Program-made: the position numbers and the translations under genes | Shown here: positions 6,956 through 14,796 of the stretch, piece after piece | Layout: each line of letters begins with the position of its first letter | Numbering within the stretch: the first letter of the stretch is position 1 | From: an uncultured Candidatus Udaeobacter sp. | GTDB lineage: Bacteria > Verrucomicrobiota > Verrucomicrobiia > Chthoniobacterales > UBA10450 | DNA: 20,235 nt | Assembly: GCA_955652245.1 (NCBI GenBank) | Contig: CATPAV010000081.1 | Coordinates: forward strand, 1-20,235 | Direction of reading: 5' to 3' | The notes under the pieces: model-generated | The model's database searches: none | Seen by the model: only the letters and a program-made list of their open reading frames with translations | Told to the model about the DNA's origin: nothing

Positions 6956-8461
6956 TCACGCGGGAATTACGGTAGCCGCCCGCGAGCTGCCAAAACCGAT
7001 CTTTGGCCAGCGGGTTGCCAGGGAAGAGAGACAGACATAAAGAAAACCGGCCTGAAACATGAGCAGGAAGGGTATCGAAATGAACTGTCCATGGATAATT
7101 GCGAACCAAAGGAAGTAAGTGAAATAAATCGCGAAAGCCAACTCTGCCAGCGGCAGCGCCGATTTGAGCGGTCTGTATTTGCAGCTTCGCCACGGTTGTG
7201 ATTTGCGTTCGATGCCGTACTTGGGCGTACGCGTGAAATCGGATTTGTGATTGAAGAGCGCTTCCAGCACGGCGCGCGCATTGTTGAGCGAAAGACCGAC
7301 GCCGAGCGCGAGCAAACATGGCAGAAAAAGAATCTCTTTCATCCATGTGCGTGGATGCAGCTCGCGTTGGGCGCAAAAATAAAAGACGGCGACCGATCCC
7401 GATGCCGCGATAAAGATCGGGACATCGATTAACAGCGTCCGCAGCCAGCCGCCGTGGGGAGCCCCGGTAGAGGGATGCAGGAGAATGCACAAAAACGCCA
7501 ACAGCAAGTAGGCGAAGTTCGACATCAAATGACATGTAGCCTCAAGTTTGATCGGAAGCGGCAGCCGGCTCCGCCAAATCGTGGGCAATAATTTTTTGCA
7601 GGTTTGGATGGATCCCTTTGTCCAGCGATGTTGCTGAGACTTGAATCCGTTCATGTCCACTGGAAGCTCAGCGGGAGTCACAACATCGGACAAAAAAATA
7701 AATTTCCAGCCCCCGAGCTGAGCACGATAGCTAAGATCGAGATCTTCGGTAAGCGTGTCATGCTGCCAACCTCCGCCTCCTTCAATACATGTGCGCCGCC
7801 AGAGTCCGGCGGTTCCATTGAAATTGAAAAAACGACCACTCCGGCTCCGCGCAGTTTGCTCGAGCAAAAGGTGCCCATCGAGAAAGATCGCCTGCATGCG
7901 CGTGAGAAGTGAATAACCGCGATTCAAATGCCCCCATCTGGTCTGGATCATTCCTATTTTCGGATCGGTGAAGAAATGGATCGTGCGTTTTAGTAAATCT
8001 GGTTCTGGAACAAAATCGGCATCAAGAATACAGACGAATTCGCCTTCCGCGGCCTCGAGTCCCGCGGCCAGCGCGCCCGCCTTGAAACCAGTACGGTCAA
8101 TACGATGAATGCGTTGAACATTGAAGCCATCCCGGCGTAATTCGTCCGCGCAGGAGGAGACAATCTCACGCGTGTCATCGGTCGAATCATCGAGCACCTG
8201 GATCTGGAGAAGCTCCCTCGGATAATCCAACTCGCTGACCGAGCGAAGCAAGCGCTCGACCACATAAATTTCGTTGAAGATCGGCAACTGCACCGTCACT
8301 TTCGGCAGTTGTTCAAAGTGTCGGGCCGGGACCGGTTCGCGCTTCCTGTTTTTAAGAAAGAGATAAATGATGAAGTAACGATGGACGCCATAAGCCGAAA
8401 GACCGATGAGCACACTCAGATAGCAGACCGTCCAGATAATGTGTCCGAGGCTTCCTTGCAT
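6956..8461 (-). CDS. cellulose-synthase-like family 2 glycosyltransferase, membrane-bound
   Basis: 501-residue processive-type beta-glycosyltransferase. One N-terminal membrane helix (about 7-36) precedes a cytoplasmic GT-A domain, and four or so C-terminal helices follow (about 311-330, 343-363, 376-393, 430-485). The catalytic set is complete: PIFNE (60-64), DDSTDD (91-96), DAD (147-149), TED (238-240) and QQHRW (276-280), the Q-x-x-R-W motif of cellulose/mannan-type synthases. The closest general type is the CslA/CslC-like group that uses UDP-glucose or GDP-mannose; the sugar cannot be read from sequence. It probably makes an envelope or extracellular polysaccharide. The start is ATG 8459-8461. 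The L,D-transpeptidase gene follows 32 nt later, suggesting a shared cell-envelope role. No PilZ domain or bcs partner genes are seen. Confidence 0.9.
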   Translation of the reverse strand: MQGSLGHIIWTVCYLSVLIGLSAYGVHRYFIIYLFLKNRKREPVPARHFEQLPKVTVQLPIFNEIYVVERLLRSVSELDYPRELLQIQVLDDSTDDTREIVSSCADELRRDGFNVQRIHRIDRTGFKAGALAAGLEAAEGEFVCILDADFVPEPDLLKRTIHFFTDPKIGMIQTRWGHLNRGYSLLTRMQAIFLDGHLLLEQTARSRSGRFFNFNGTAGLWRRTCIEGGGGWQHDTLTEDLDLSYRAQLGGWKFIFLSDVVTPAELPVDMNGFKSQQHRWTKGSIQTCKKLLPTIWRSRLPLPIKLEATCHLMSNFAYLLLAFLCILLHPSTGAPHGGWLRTLLIDVPIFIAASGSVAVFYFCAQRELHPRTWMKEILFLPCLLALGVGLSLNNARAVLEALFNHKSDFTRTPKYGIERKSQPWRSCKYRPLKSALPLAELAFAIYFTYFLWFAIIHGQFISIPFLLMFQAGFLYVCLSSLATRWPKIGFGSSRAATVIPA

Positions 8462-8548
8462 GGGAGTTTCCGCCGCTGCCAGTGGTTAAGGCAGCAAGGG
8501 CGACATGATGCCGCTTCCAGCGTATGCGTCAAATCAAAAATCGAACCT

Positions 8549-9415
8549 TTGCCTCTGAAAACCGCGATCGCAACGGCACTGAGAACGAGAGCCCGATACG
8601 CGCGCCGAATTCAGTGTTTGTTGTCGATTTTCTTTATCCGGTGGGCCACCGGCCTGACAACGCCGCTAAACGGGCAAGAGGAACCGCTGACCGAACAGGG
8701 ATACGAACGCGAGGAATTGGGCGTTAACCCTTATACCGCGCCGTCGATTGCACGCATTTTTCAGCAGCTCGATGATCTGAGACCGCTGCCTTTCGAGCAA
8801 CTGCAGCGAGAGTTTCCCAAAGTGAGTCCTCCCGGCCGCGAGCAAAAGGGTCTGATCTTTGGAGGACTGATCGCCGATGGATTTCTGGTTGTCGAAGCGG
8901 AGAGGAAAAATGCGGTCGATAATCTGGGGCGTGTCTTAATGAGAGAGGCTCGCGGCCTCGGCGTGGCAGATCGGGTTATTCGCCATAGCGCGAGCCTCAC
9001 CGAATTGGGCCGCCGTGGCGCTTGGCAGGCGGTACGCAAAGAACTGATCGCGACGCAGGCTGATGTTGAGCAGGCGATGATCGAGCTGCGCGACCAAAAA
9101 ATGGCGCATTTGATCAGCCTCGGCGGCTGGTTGCGAGGACTGGAGATCAGCGCGGGAGCAATTGAATTGGATTTTTCAGCGCAACGGGCAAAGATCCTGG
9201 CACAAGAGGATTTGGTCGATTACTTCACGGGCGAATTAAAGACATCGCCGCCGACGGTGACGCACACTCCGCTCTTTGAAAAGATTCGCGCGGGGGTAAA
9301 CGCCATTCGCGTTTCTTTAAACAAAGCAAGAGCGGATGGCTTGAAACGAGCAGACGTGAAATCGATTCATGAGCAAGCGCGCGAGGTAAACGCCGCGATT
9401 CGTCAAATCGACTAA
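8549..9415 (+). CDS. hypothetical exported protein
   Basis: I do not recognise this protein. The frame is open from well upstream (8309), but that part overlaps the divergent glycosyltransferase. The sequence turns protein-like from about TTG 8549, giving 288 residues. The N-terminus then looks like a weak signal peptide: basic RTRARYARRIQ, hydrophobic CLLSIFFIRWATGL, then PLNGQEE. TTG 8618 or 8621 is another possible start. The mature part is soluble and mostly helical, with EQLQREFPKVSPPGREQKGL, then a VEAERKNAVDNLGRVLMREARGL-like helix region and repeated Arg/Ala/Glu helices. It resembles no enzyme motif I know. It lies 49 nt upstream of the sensor kinase on the same strand, so it could be a periplasmic partner of that sensor; this is inference. 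Confidence 0.6.
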   Translation: MPLKTAIATALRTRARYARRIQCLLSIFFIRWATGLTTPLNGQEEPLTEQGYEREELGVNPYTAPSIARIFQQLDDLRPLPFEQLQREFPKVSPPGREQKGLIFGGLIADGFLVVEAERKNAVDNLGRVLMREARGLGVADRVIRHSASLTELGRRGAWQAVRKELIATQADVEQAMIELRDQKMAHLISLGGWLRGLEISAGAIELDFSAQRAKILAQEDLVDYFTGELKTSPPTVTHTPLFEKIRAGVNAIRVSLNKARADGLKRADVKSIHEQAREVNAAIRQID

Positions 9416-9464
9416 GCGAAACTGCGGTGGACATTCGCCTTGCCTGAGGCGGCAACCAGGTTAA

Positions 9465-11990
9465 TTGGTGATAGGCCGATTTTTCGCAGTCAACGCGATG
9501 CAATTTCGAGGGAAACAGAAAGCGAATCGCTTCCAACGCTTGAAGATCGTCTTTCCGATCCTTTTGGCGGGATGGATTCCCTCCATCTTAACGCTCATCG
9601 TTTCCTACACGATTCTTCGCGATACTCTGGAATCAAGAATCCTGCGCGATCGGCAGACCTTCGTTCAATTGGTTGGGCATATTGTCGGCGATGATCTCAG
9701 CCGGACCCACGATATCGTTGACTACTATCAGACGCTGCCAGAGATCGCTAAAATCTTCAGGGCGCCGAATTCGCAGGGGATTGCCCAACAATGGCTCAAC
9801 GCAGGGTTTTATTCGCATCCGCGGATTGACGGGATGTTTGTCACGACTGCTGATGGCCGATTGATTGCATCGGTGCCTTACGATCCGAACTTGATCGGCA
9901 AAGATTGGGATTCCGGTCTTTGGCGGGAACAAGCAAACGCTTCGAACGAAGCATTTATCTCGCCGGTTCATCCCCGCTTGCCCGATAAGCGGATGGTGAC
10001 CGATATAGTGGGCGCGGTACGGGCGCCAGATCGGACGATTCTCGGTTACGTCGGCGTTGCCGTTTTGGCGGAAAGAATCGGGCGCCGTTTGTCCACGATT
10101 GAGTTCAGCGACCACTTCCTTTTTGAAGTGCTCGATCAAAATGGCGCCGCACTCTTTGCGAGTGATTTCCAACAGAATCCAAACGCTGTTTCGCCAGAGC
10201 GCGGAGTTCTGATCAAGGAGATCCGTGAGAACAAGAGCGGGCATTTTGAGCGGCACGGCAATCTCTATTCTTTCAGTCCGATCGAATCGACCGGGTGGGT
10301 GGCGGTGGTGGAGCAGCCAAAAACGGTAGCGTACAAACCCGTTCATGACCTTCTCGGACGGATGACTGTCCTCACGGCCTGGTTGATCGTACTTACCGGG
10401 ATTTTCGCATGGCTCGGCAGCAAGTTTTATCAACGCGAAGCCGAAGCCACCCGGCGCATCGAGCGCGAAGTGATGTTCAACGAAAAAATCCTGGCAAACA
10501 TGCCCAGCGGCATCGCTTTTGTCGATCCGACCTCCCGGCGTTTCCTCCAGGCGAACGAGGCGTTCATGCAAATGGCGCAACGCTTTGGTGAAGTGCCGGC
10601 CGGTTGCGACATCACCGAAGCCGCTTACGACAATGTCAAGATTGCTCCGCCGGAAGCGATCGAAAAAGTGCTTTCGTTTGGCACCCCATTTCAACTGATC
10701 GAGGCGCCTCTAAAAGACAAAGCCGGCATGACGCACTTTGTAAATGTTCACCTGCTCCGGCTGCAAGGTCCGCAACAAACGGTTCAGGGTGTCCTTTATC
10801 TGGTCGAAGATAAGACGCGCGACGTCACGCTGCGCCAGGAACTCATTGGCGCAAATGCGGCAAAAGATCAGTTCCTCGCGCTGCTCTCTCACGAATTGCG
10901 CAATCCACTTTCGCCTGTGATAGCGATGGTGGGCGAATTGGAAGCAAGCGTGCCAGATTCGCCTTCGGTTCGAGAGGCGCTCGAAGTCATCCGGCGAAAC
11001 GTCGAACTGGAAGCGCGATTGATCGACGATTTGCTCGATGTTACGCGGATCGCAAAAGGCAAACTGCAGCTAAGTTTTGAAATTATTTGCGTCAATCAAA
11101 TACTCCATCGCGCTTACGAAATTTGCCGCGAAGAAATCGCTGCCAAAAATCTTCAAGTGGAATTTCGACTCCTCGCTTCTCATACGCATGTGGAAGGTGA
11201 TCCCGCGCGTTTGCAACAGGTGTTTTGGAACTTGATCAAGAACAGCGTGAAGTTCACTCCGGAAAAGGGCCGTATAATTCTCGAAACTGTTAATCCTGCG
11301 CCGGAGGAGATTGAAATCCGAATCACCGATAGTGGCATCGGGATCGAGCCAGAAAAGATCAGCAAAATCTTCAACGCTTTCGAGCAGGGACAGACCTCGA
11401 TTACTCGCCGTTTCGGAGGTCTCGGCCTCGGTCTTGCCATTTCGAAGGCGTTGATCGATGCGCATGGCGGAAAAATCCACGTGGAGAGTCCCGGAAAAGA
11501 TCGAGGCTCCACTTTTTCTCTCCGGTTAAAGACGGTGCCCGCTCCCGCTGTGGCGGGTGATGGAGCTGAGGACGCCCCGGCTGCCAGCAGAGAAAAAGAA
11601 ACCGCAAAACCCAGTCAGCGCCGTGTTCTCGTGGTTGACGATCACCAGGACACCTGCACTGGGATGAAGATGATGCTCGAGCGGCGCGGCTACGAAATTA
11701 CGGTGGCTTATTCCGCGGAGCAGGCCGTGCAAAAAGCGCACAACCAGGATTTCGATCTGCTCATCAGCGACATCGGCCTGCCCGGCCGCAGCGGCTATGA
11801 ACTGATGCGCGAACTGCGGGAGAGCAAAGGCATGCCGGGAATCGCACTTACTGGATTTGGATCGGAACATGACATAAGCAAAGCCCGAGCGGCGGGCTTC
11901 GCCGAGCATCTCACCAAGCCAATCAATTTTGAACGGCTACAAGAAGCGATCCAGAGTTTGCTCGACCACGAGCCGGTGACCAGATCGTGA
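9465..11990 (+). CDS. hybrid sensor histidine kinase with C-terminal receiver
   Basis: 841-residue membrane sensor. Helix 1 (about 25-51) and helix 2 (about 300-322) flank a 250-residue periplasmic region that looks like a double Cache-type sensor (DGMFVTTADGRLIASVP then GKDWDSGLWR). A cytoplasmic PAS-like domain (about 340-450, ILANMPSGIAFVDP) follows. HisKA carries phospho-acceptor His476 in LLSHELRNPLSP. HATPase_c shows FWNLIKNSVKF, DSGIGI and GLGLGLAISKA. After an Ala/Pro linker comes a receiver domain with Asp725/Asp726 (VLVVDDHQD), phospho-acceptor Asp769 (LLISDIGLPG) and the LTKP lysine. No DNA-binding output domain is present, so a phosphorelay partner must be elsewhere. The start is TTG 9465 or GTG 9468 behind an AGG; ATG 9498 is the alternative. 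It is convergent with the HU gene, 28 nt away. The ligand is unknown. Confidence 0.92.
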   Translation: MVIGRFFAVNAMQFRGKQKANRFQRLKIVFPILLAGWIPSILTLIVSYTILRDTLESRILRDRQTFVQLVGHIVGDDLSRTHDIVDYYQTLPEIAKIFRAPNSQGIAQQWLNAGFYSHPRIDGMFVTTADGRLIASVPYDPNLIGKDWDSGLWREQANASNEAFISPVHPRLPDKRMVTDIVGAVRAPDRTILGYVGVAVLAERIGRRLSTIEFSDHFLFEVLDQNGAALFASDFQQNPNAVSPERGVLIKEIRENKSGHFERHGNLYSFSPIESTGWVAVVEQPKTVAYKPVHDLLGRMTVLTAWLIVLTGIFAWLGSKFYQREAEATRRIEREVMFNEKILANMPSGIAFVDPTSRRFLQANEAFMQMAQRFGEVPAGCDITEAAYDNVKIAPPEAIEKVLSFGTPFQLIEAPLKDKAGMTHFVNVHLLRLQGPQQTVQGVLYLVEDKTRDVTLRQELIGANAAKDQFLALLSHELRNPLSPVIAMVGELEASVPDSPSVREALEVIRRNVELEARLIDDLLDVTRIAKGKLQLSFEIICVNQILHRAYEICREEIAAKNLQVEFRLLASHTHVEGDPARLQQVFWNLIKNSVKFTPEKGRIILETVNPAPEEIEIRITDSGIGIEPEKISKIFNAFEQGQTSITRRFGGLGLGLAISKALIDAHGGKIHVESPGKDRGSTFSLRLKTVPAPAVAGDGAEDAPAASREKETAKPSQRRVLVVDDHQDTCTGMKMMLERRGYEITVAYSAEQAVQKAHNQDFDLLISDIGLPGRSGYELMRELRESKGMPGIALTGFGSEHDISKARAAGFAEHLTKPINFERLQEAIQSLLDHEPVTRS

Positions 11991-12018
11991 GCTTCGCCGA
12001 CTTAGTGGCCGCGTCGAA

Positions 12019-12384
12019 TTACCCGCCGTTGTGGCCCTGCGTCGCAGTATTCTTCTGCCGCTCGGTCCGCTCGGATGCTTCTTTCAATTCTCGCGAAAGC
12101 TTCTCGACCCGCTGACGCATGATCTTGCCAGCTTTGAATTTCACAGTCACACGCGGCGGAATTACGAAGCTGCTGCCGGGCTGATTGGGATTTCTGCCGA
12201 CGCGCGGTTTTGTCAGGCGTGGCTGAAAAACACCAAAGTTGCGCAGTTCAACGGCTATGTTGTTGGCCAAACTGTCGGTGATTTTGTCGAGCGTCCGCTG
12301 GACCACGTCGAAGACTTCGTGTTGGACCATCCCGGTTTGGTTGCTGATGGCGACGACAATGTCGCGTTTGGTTAGCTTTGCCAT
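12019..12384 (-). CDS. HU/IHF-family DNA-binding protein
   Basis: 121-residue nucleoid protein of the HU/IHF fold. The N-terminus AKLTKRDIVVAISNQTGM and the helix HEVFDVVQRTLDKITDSL match the dimerising helices. VELRNFGVFQPRLTKPRVGRN is the beta-arm entry (written here as 21 residues split VELRNFGVFQ and PRLTKPRVGRN), with the GRNP motif and the intercalating-Pro region at about 63-70. FKAGKIMRQRV closes the domain at about 84-94. A charged tail of about 27 residues (KELKEASERTERQK type) extends beyond the usual 90-100 residues and is probably disordered. The start is ATG 12382-12384 with AGAGA just upstream. It is the gene after rnhC on the same strand, but 174 nt away, so it probably has its own promoter. 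HU and IHF subunits cannot be told apart by eye. Confidence 0.9.
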   Translation of the reverse strand: MAKLTKRDIVVAISNQTGMVQHEVFDVVQRTLDKITDSLANNIAVELRNFGVFQPRLTKPRVGRNPNQPGSSFVIPPRVTVKFKAGKIMRQRVEKLSRELKEASERTERQKNTATQGHNGG

Positions 12385-12475
12385 ATCTCTATTTTACTAA
12401 TCGCTCCAAACAGGCGCAGCGGTGGCCAATTAACTATAAAAAAAGAAATTATTAGCGGGCTAACGCGCTCCACAA

Positions 12476-12507
12476 GAGGCGCAAACGCAATGGTAGCCTT
12501 GCGCCTC
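12476..12507. other. perfect 9-bp hairpin between HU gene and rnhC
   Basis: GAGGCGCAA (12476-12484) and TTGCGCCTC (12499-12507) are perfect complements around a 14-nt loop. It lies 52 nt after the rnhC stop and 92 nt before the HU start. On the minus strand the bases straight after it are not a U-tract. A run of seven T on that strand occurs only about 30 nt further (12437-12443), behind a weak AGCG/CGCT stem. It could be an rnhC 3'-end structure, a weak terminator, or an operator for the HU promoter. Confidence 0.5.
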
Positions 12508-12558
12508 GGAAGCAAAATCCTGTGATATGCGACTGAAGGATGCTGCGCCGAATGGCTA

Positions 12559-13512
12559 CTAGGCCTTTTTCCGCCAAGCATCGCGTGGTGGCGGCGCCGC
12601 ATAATCATTTGGCGCGATCTCGTGCGCGGTCCGGAAGTGCACTTTCGCCACCTCACGCAGCGCTTGCGGCCCGCTCATCTCCACCAGCTTTTTTGCTGTC
12701 TCTTTTACCTTCTCCGACACGCCGCGCTCCAGGCGCACACCGAGCTCCTTTCCCCGGCGCTCCAGCCAATTGATGAACCCTTCACGCGCCAGAATCGAGG
12801 CCGCTGCGACTGCAATATCTGATTCGGCTCGTGTCCGTTGCTGGATGTTGATCTTCCGACCGTGCCGCAACAGCGATTGCTCGACCACGCGCGCATCCGC
12901 AAACTGATCCGACAACGCGCGCGGGCAATCCGGCTTTTTCCCCAGTAAATTCTCGATGATCCGCGCGTGTCCCCATCCCAGCAGCTTGTTCAAGTTGCCA
13001 AACTTTTCGTAAAGCTCGTTATACCTTTGGGGACCAATGAGCACCGTCTCCACCAGACCACCGGCAGTTTTCCGGATGGTTTCGCCAAGCGCGCGAATGC
13101 GCGCATCCGATCCGATCCGTTTGCTGTCCTGCACACCGGCATCGACAAGTTTGCGCGCGATCCTGCGATCGACATACACTCCGGCAATCACCAGCGGCCC
13201 GAAAAAATCGCCTTTCCCGCTTTCATCTACGCCAAAGTGCGACTCGAACATTTCCGGCGAGTGCACTTCCTCATAGCCCAACCTCGCCTCGCCCAGGATT
13301 TTTGGCTCGAGCTCAAACTGCACGAACTCTTCTGCGCCCTTGCCCTGCACAAGCACCTTTGGCCCTTTTTCATAAACCGCCACGCTTAGCTTGTTCTTCT
13401 GCGCAAAAAAAAGCGCGTACTGCTTCGAGGAAAATTCAAAACCGAGCTCCTCCAGCAAAGCGCTAAGTTTTTTGGCTTGTTCCGGTGTCAGCACGTGCGT
13501 GTAGGAATTCAT
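12559..13512 (-). CDS. rnhC: ribonuclease HIII
   Basis: 317-residue endonuclease that cuts the RNA strand of RNA-DNA hybrids, using a type-2 RNase H fold. An N-terminal substrate-binding (TBP-like) domain (about 1-90, MNSYTHVLTPEQAKKLSALL) marks it as HIII rather than HII. The catalytic signature DESGKGDFFGPLV starts at Asp96-Glu97, followed by Asp129 in GVQDSKRI and the later RAESDIAVAAASILARE. I chose ATG 13510-13512 over ATG 13537-13539. The shorter form begins at the family-like N-terminus, and the upstream ATG lies inside the intergenic repeat block. It is divergent from mutY, and both genes deal with DNA integrity. The C-terminal PPPRDAWRKKA tail is short and basic. Confidence 0.93.
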   Translation of the reverse strand: MNSYTHVLTPEQAKKLSALLEELGFEFSSKQYALFFAQKNKLSVAVYEKGPKVLVQGKGAEEFVQFELEPKILGEARLGYEEVHSPEMFESHFGVDESGKGDFFGPLVIAGVYVDRRIARKLVDAGVQDSKRIGSDARIRALGETIRKTAGGLVETVLIGPQRYNELYEKFGNLNKLLGWGHARIIENLLGKKPDCPRALSDQFADARVVEQSLLRHGRKINIQQRTRAESDIAVAAASILAREGFINWLERRGKELGVRLERGVSEKVKETAKKLVEMSGPQALREVAKVHFRTAHEIAPNDYAAPPPRDAWRKKA

Positions 13513-13537
13513 CGCGCGACAGATTAACACGATGGAC

Positions 13538-13670
13538 ATGACGAAGCACGAATGACGAATGCCGAAGGAATGTTAAATGACGAAGCTTGAATAAATCGTC
13601 GCGGCCATCCTTTTTGTCATTTGACCTTCGTCATTCATTCGTCATTCGTCATTCGTGCTTCGTCATTTAA
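13538..13670. repeat. intergenic block of ATGACGAA units in direct and inverted copies
   Basis: Three ATGACGAA copies on the plus strand (13538, 13552, 13577) face four TTCGTCAT copies (13627, 13638, 13645, 13659). The outer arms 13538-13561 and 13643-13666 form a perfect 24-bp inverted repeat separated by 81 nt. A second 14-bp pair is 13573-13586 with 13657-13670, and a nested 10-bp pair is 13576-13585 with 13626-13635. The block fills the gap between the divergent rnhC and mutY. It looks like a miniature or REP-type intergenic element and probably also contains or displaces their promoters. Confidence 0.85.
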
Positions 13671-13679
13671 CGTCGCCTT

Positions 13680-14669
13680 GTGCCGTTTCAGAAGAATCAC
13701 TTTCGCCGGGCGCTGGTGAACTGGTATCGCCGCCATGGCCGGGATCTTCCCTGGCGCCACACGCACGACCCATACGCCATCCTAGTCTCCGAATTCATGC
13801 TCCAGCAAACCCAGGTAGCCACGGTGCTTCCTTACTATAATGAGTGGTTCCGCCGTTTTCCTGATTTTTCAGCGCTGGCGCGCGCTTCGGAAAGCGACGT
13901 CCTTCACGCCTGGCAAGGCTTGGGTTATTACTCTCGGGCTCGCAATCTTCACGCCACGGCGAGAACGATCGTAGACCGACATGGTTGCCGTTTCCCAAAG
14001 TCGATCGAGCAAATGCGGCAGTTGCCCGGCATTGGAAAATATACCGCCCATGCGGTCGCGGCTTTCGCATTCGACCAATCGGTCCCAATCGTCGAATCCA
14101 ACGCCGCCCGTGTTTTGGCGCGCATTTTCAATTTGCAAACTCCGATCGATAAAACCGCTGGCCGCGAATTCCTTTGGAATCGCGCCAAGCAACTTGTGCC
14201 CGAACGCGGCGCCGCGCGTTTCAACTCCGCTCTTGTCGATCTTGGGGCTCTGATCTGTCTTCCGCATAAACCGAGGTGCCGGATTTGTCCGGTGAGAAAA
14301 TTTTGTCGCGCAACAAACCCGGAAATCCTTCCTGTGAGGAAAACTCGTCCGCGCACAAAACAGCTCACTGAAAACCACGCCTTTGTCGTCAGGCAAAACA
14401 AAATCCTTCTCGAGCGCTCCGGAGGTCGCTGGCGCCGCATGTGGATATTGCCGCCGCTGAAAACGAGAGCGCCAAAGCGACAACCGCTCTACAGGTCGAT
14501 CTTTCCGTTCACACACCATCGGGTGGCGTTGAAGGTTTACCAGCGACGCCCATGTGAGATCGACATGTCCTCACAGCGCTGGATTAGAATCCGTTCGCTT
14601 GACCGGATGCCCGTTCCCTCGCCGCACCGGCGCGCGATCAAATATCTTCTTACTGCAGGGCGTGCATAA
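13680..14669 (+). CDS. mutY: A/G-specific adenine DNA glycosylase
   Basis: 329-residue base-excision repair enzyme that removes adenine opposite 8-oxoguanine. Features in order: WRHTHDPYAILVSEFMLQQT with catalytic Glu38; the helix-hairpin-helix LPGIGKYTAHAVAAF (115-129); and the 4Fe-4S ligands Cys193, Cys200, Cys203 and Cys209 (C-x6-C-x2-C-x5-C). A C-terminal NUDIX-like 8-oxoG-sensing domain (about 225-325) follows, with FTHHRVAL at the F-S-H position. The residue aligned with the nucleophilic Asp of the usual L-D-G-N-V motif is Glu139 (VPIVESNAARVLAR). Tyr121 at the position that is Lys in Nth supports a monofunctional glycosylase. The start is GTG 13680, 10 nt after the repeat block. It is divergent from rnhC. 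Confidence 0.93.
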   Translation: MPFQKNHFRRALVNWYRRHGRDLPWRHTHDPYAILVSEFMLQQTQVATVLPYYNEWFRRFPDFSALARASESDVLHAWQGLGYYSRARNLHATARTIVDRHGCRFPKSIEQMRQLPGIGKYTAHAVAAFAFDQSVPIVESNAARVLARIFNLQTPIDKTAGREFLWNRAKQLVPERGAARFNSALVDLGALICLPHKPRCRICPVRKFCRATNPEILPVRKTRPRTKQLTENHAFVVRQNKILLERSGGRWRRMWILPPLKTRAPKRQPLYRSIFPFTHHRVALKVYQRRPCEIDMSSQRWIRIRSLDRMPVPSPHRRAIKYLLTAGRA

Positions 14670-14796
14670 CGGAACGCGCCTCACTTTCAACGCGCACAAA
14701 ATTCTTTGCGCAGCTCGGATGGAGTGAATAGCCTCTCGAATTATGGACTGGGCGTGCAGCTCTGTCTGCGGATCCAATGATAAGGCACGTTGAAAT

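Noticed and set aside
6924..7535. Longer N-terminus for the L,D-transpeptidase
   Set aside because: It would overlap the glycosyltransferase in another frame by nearly 600 nt, and the signal peptide plus ribosome site fix the start at 6923.
8309..8548. Upstream extension of the exported hypothetical protein
   Set aside because: Much of it is antisense to the N-terminus of the glycosyltransferase, and the residues do not look like protein.
9633..10694. 353-codon frame on the minus strand inside the sensor kinase gene
   Set aside because: It lies wholly antisense to a kinase with clear domains; the translation shows no family and is rich in shadow-type residues.
13538..13670. CRISPR array
   Set aside because: Units are 8 nt, in both orientations, with irregular short gaps and no cas genes; spacers of regular size are absent.
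13869..14519. 216-codon frame antisense to mutY
   Set aside because: mutY has complete catalytic and cluster motifs on the other strand; the antisense product matches nothing.
14670..14796. Possible tRNA between mutY and yicC
   Set aside because: I looked for acceptor and T-arm pairing and found none.
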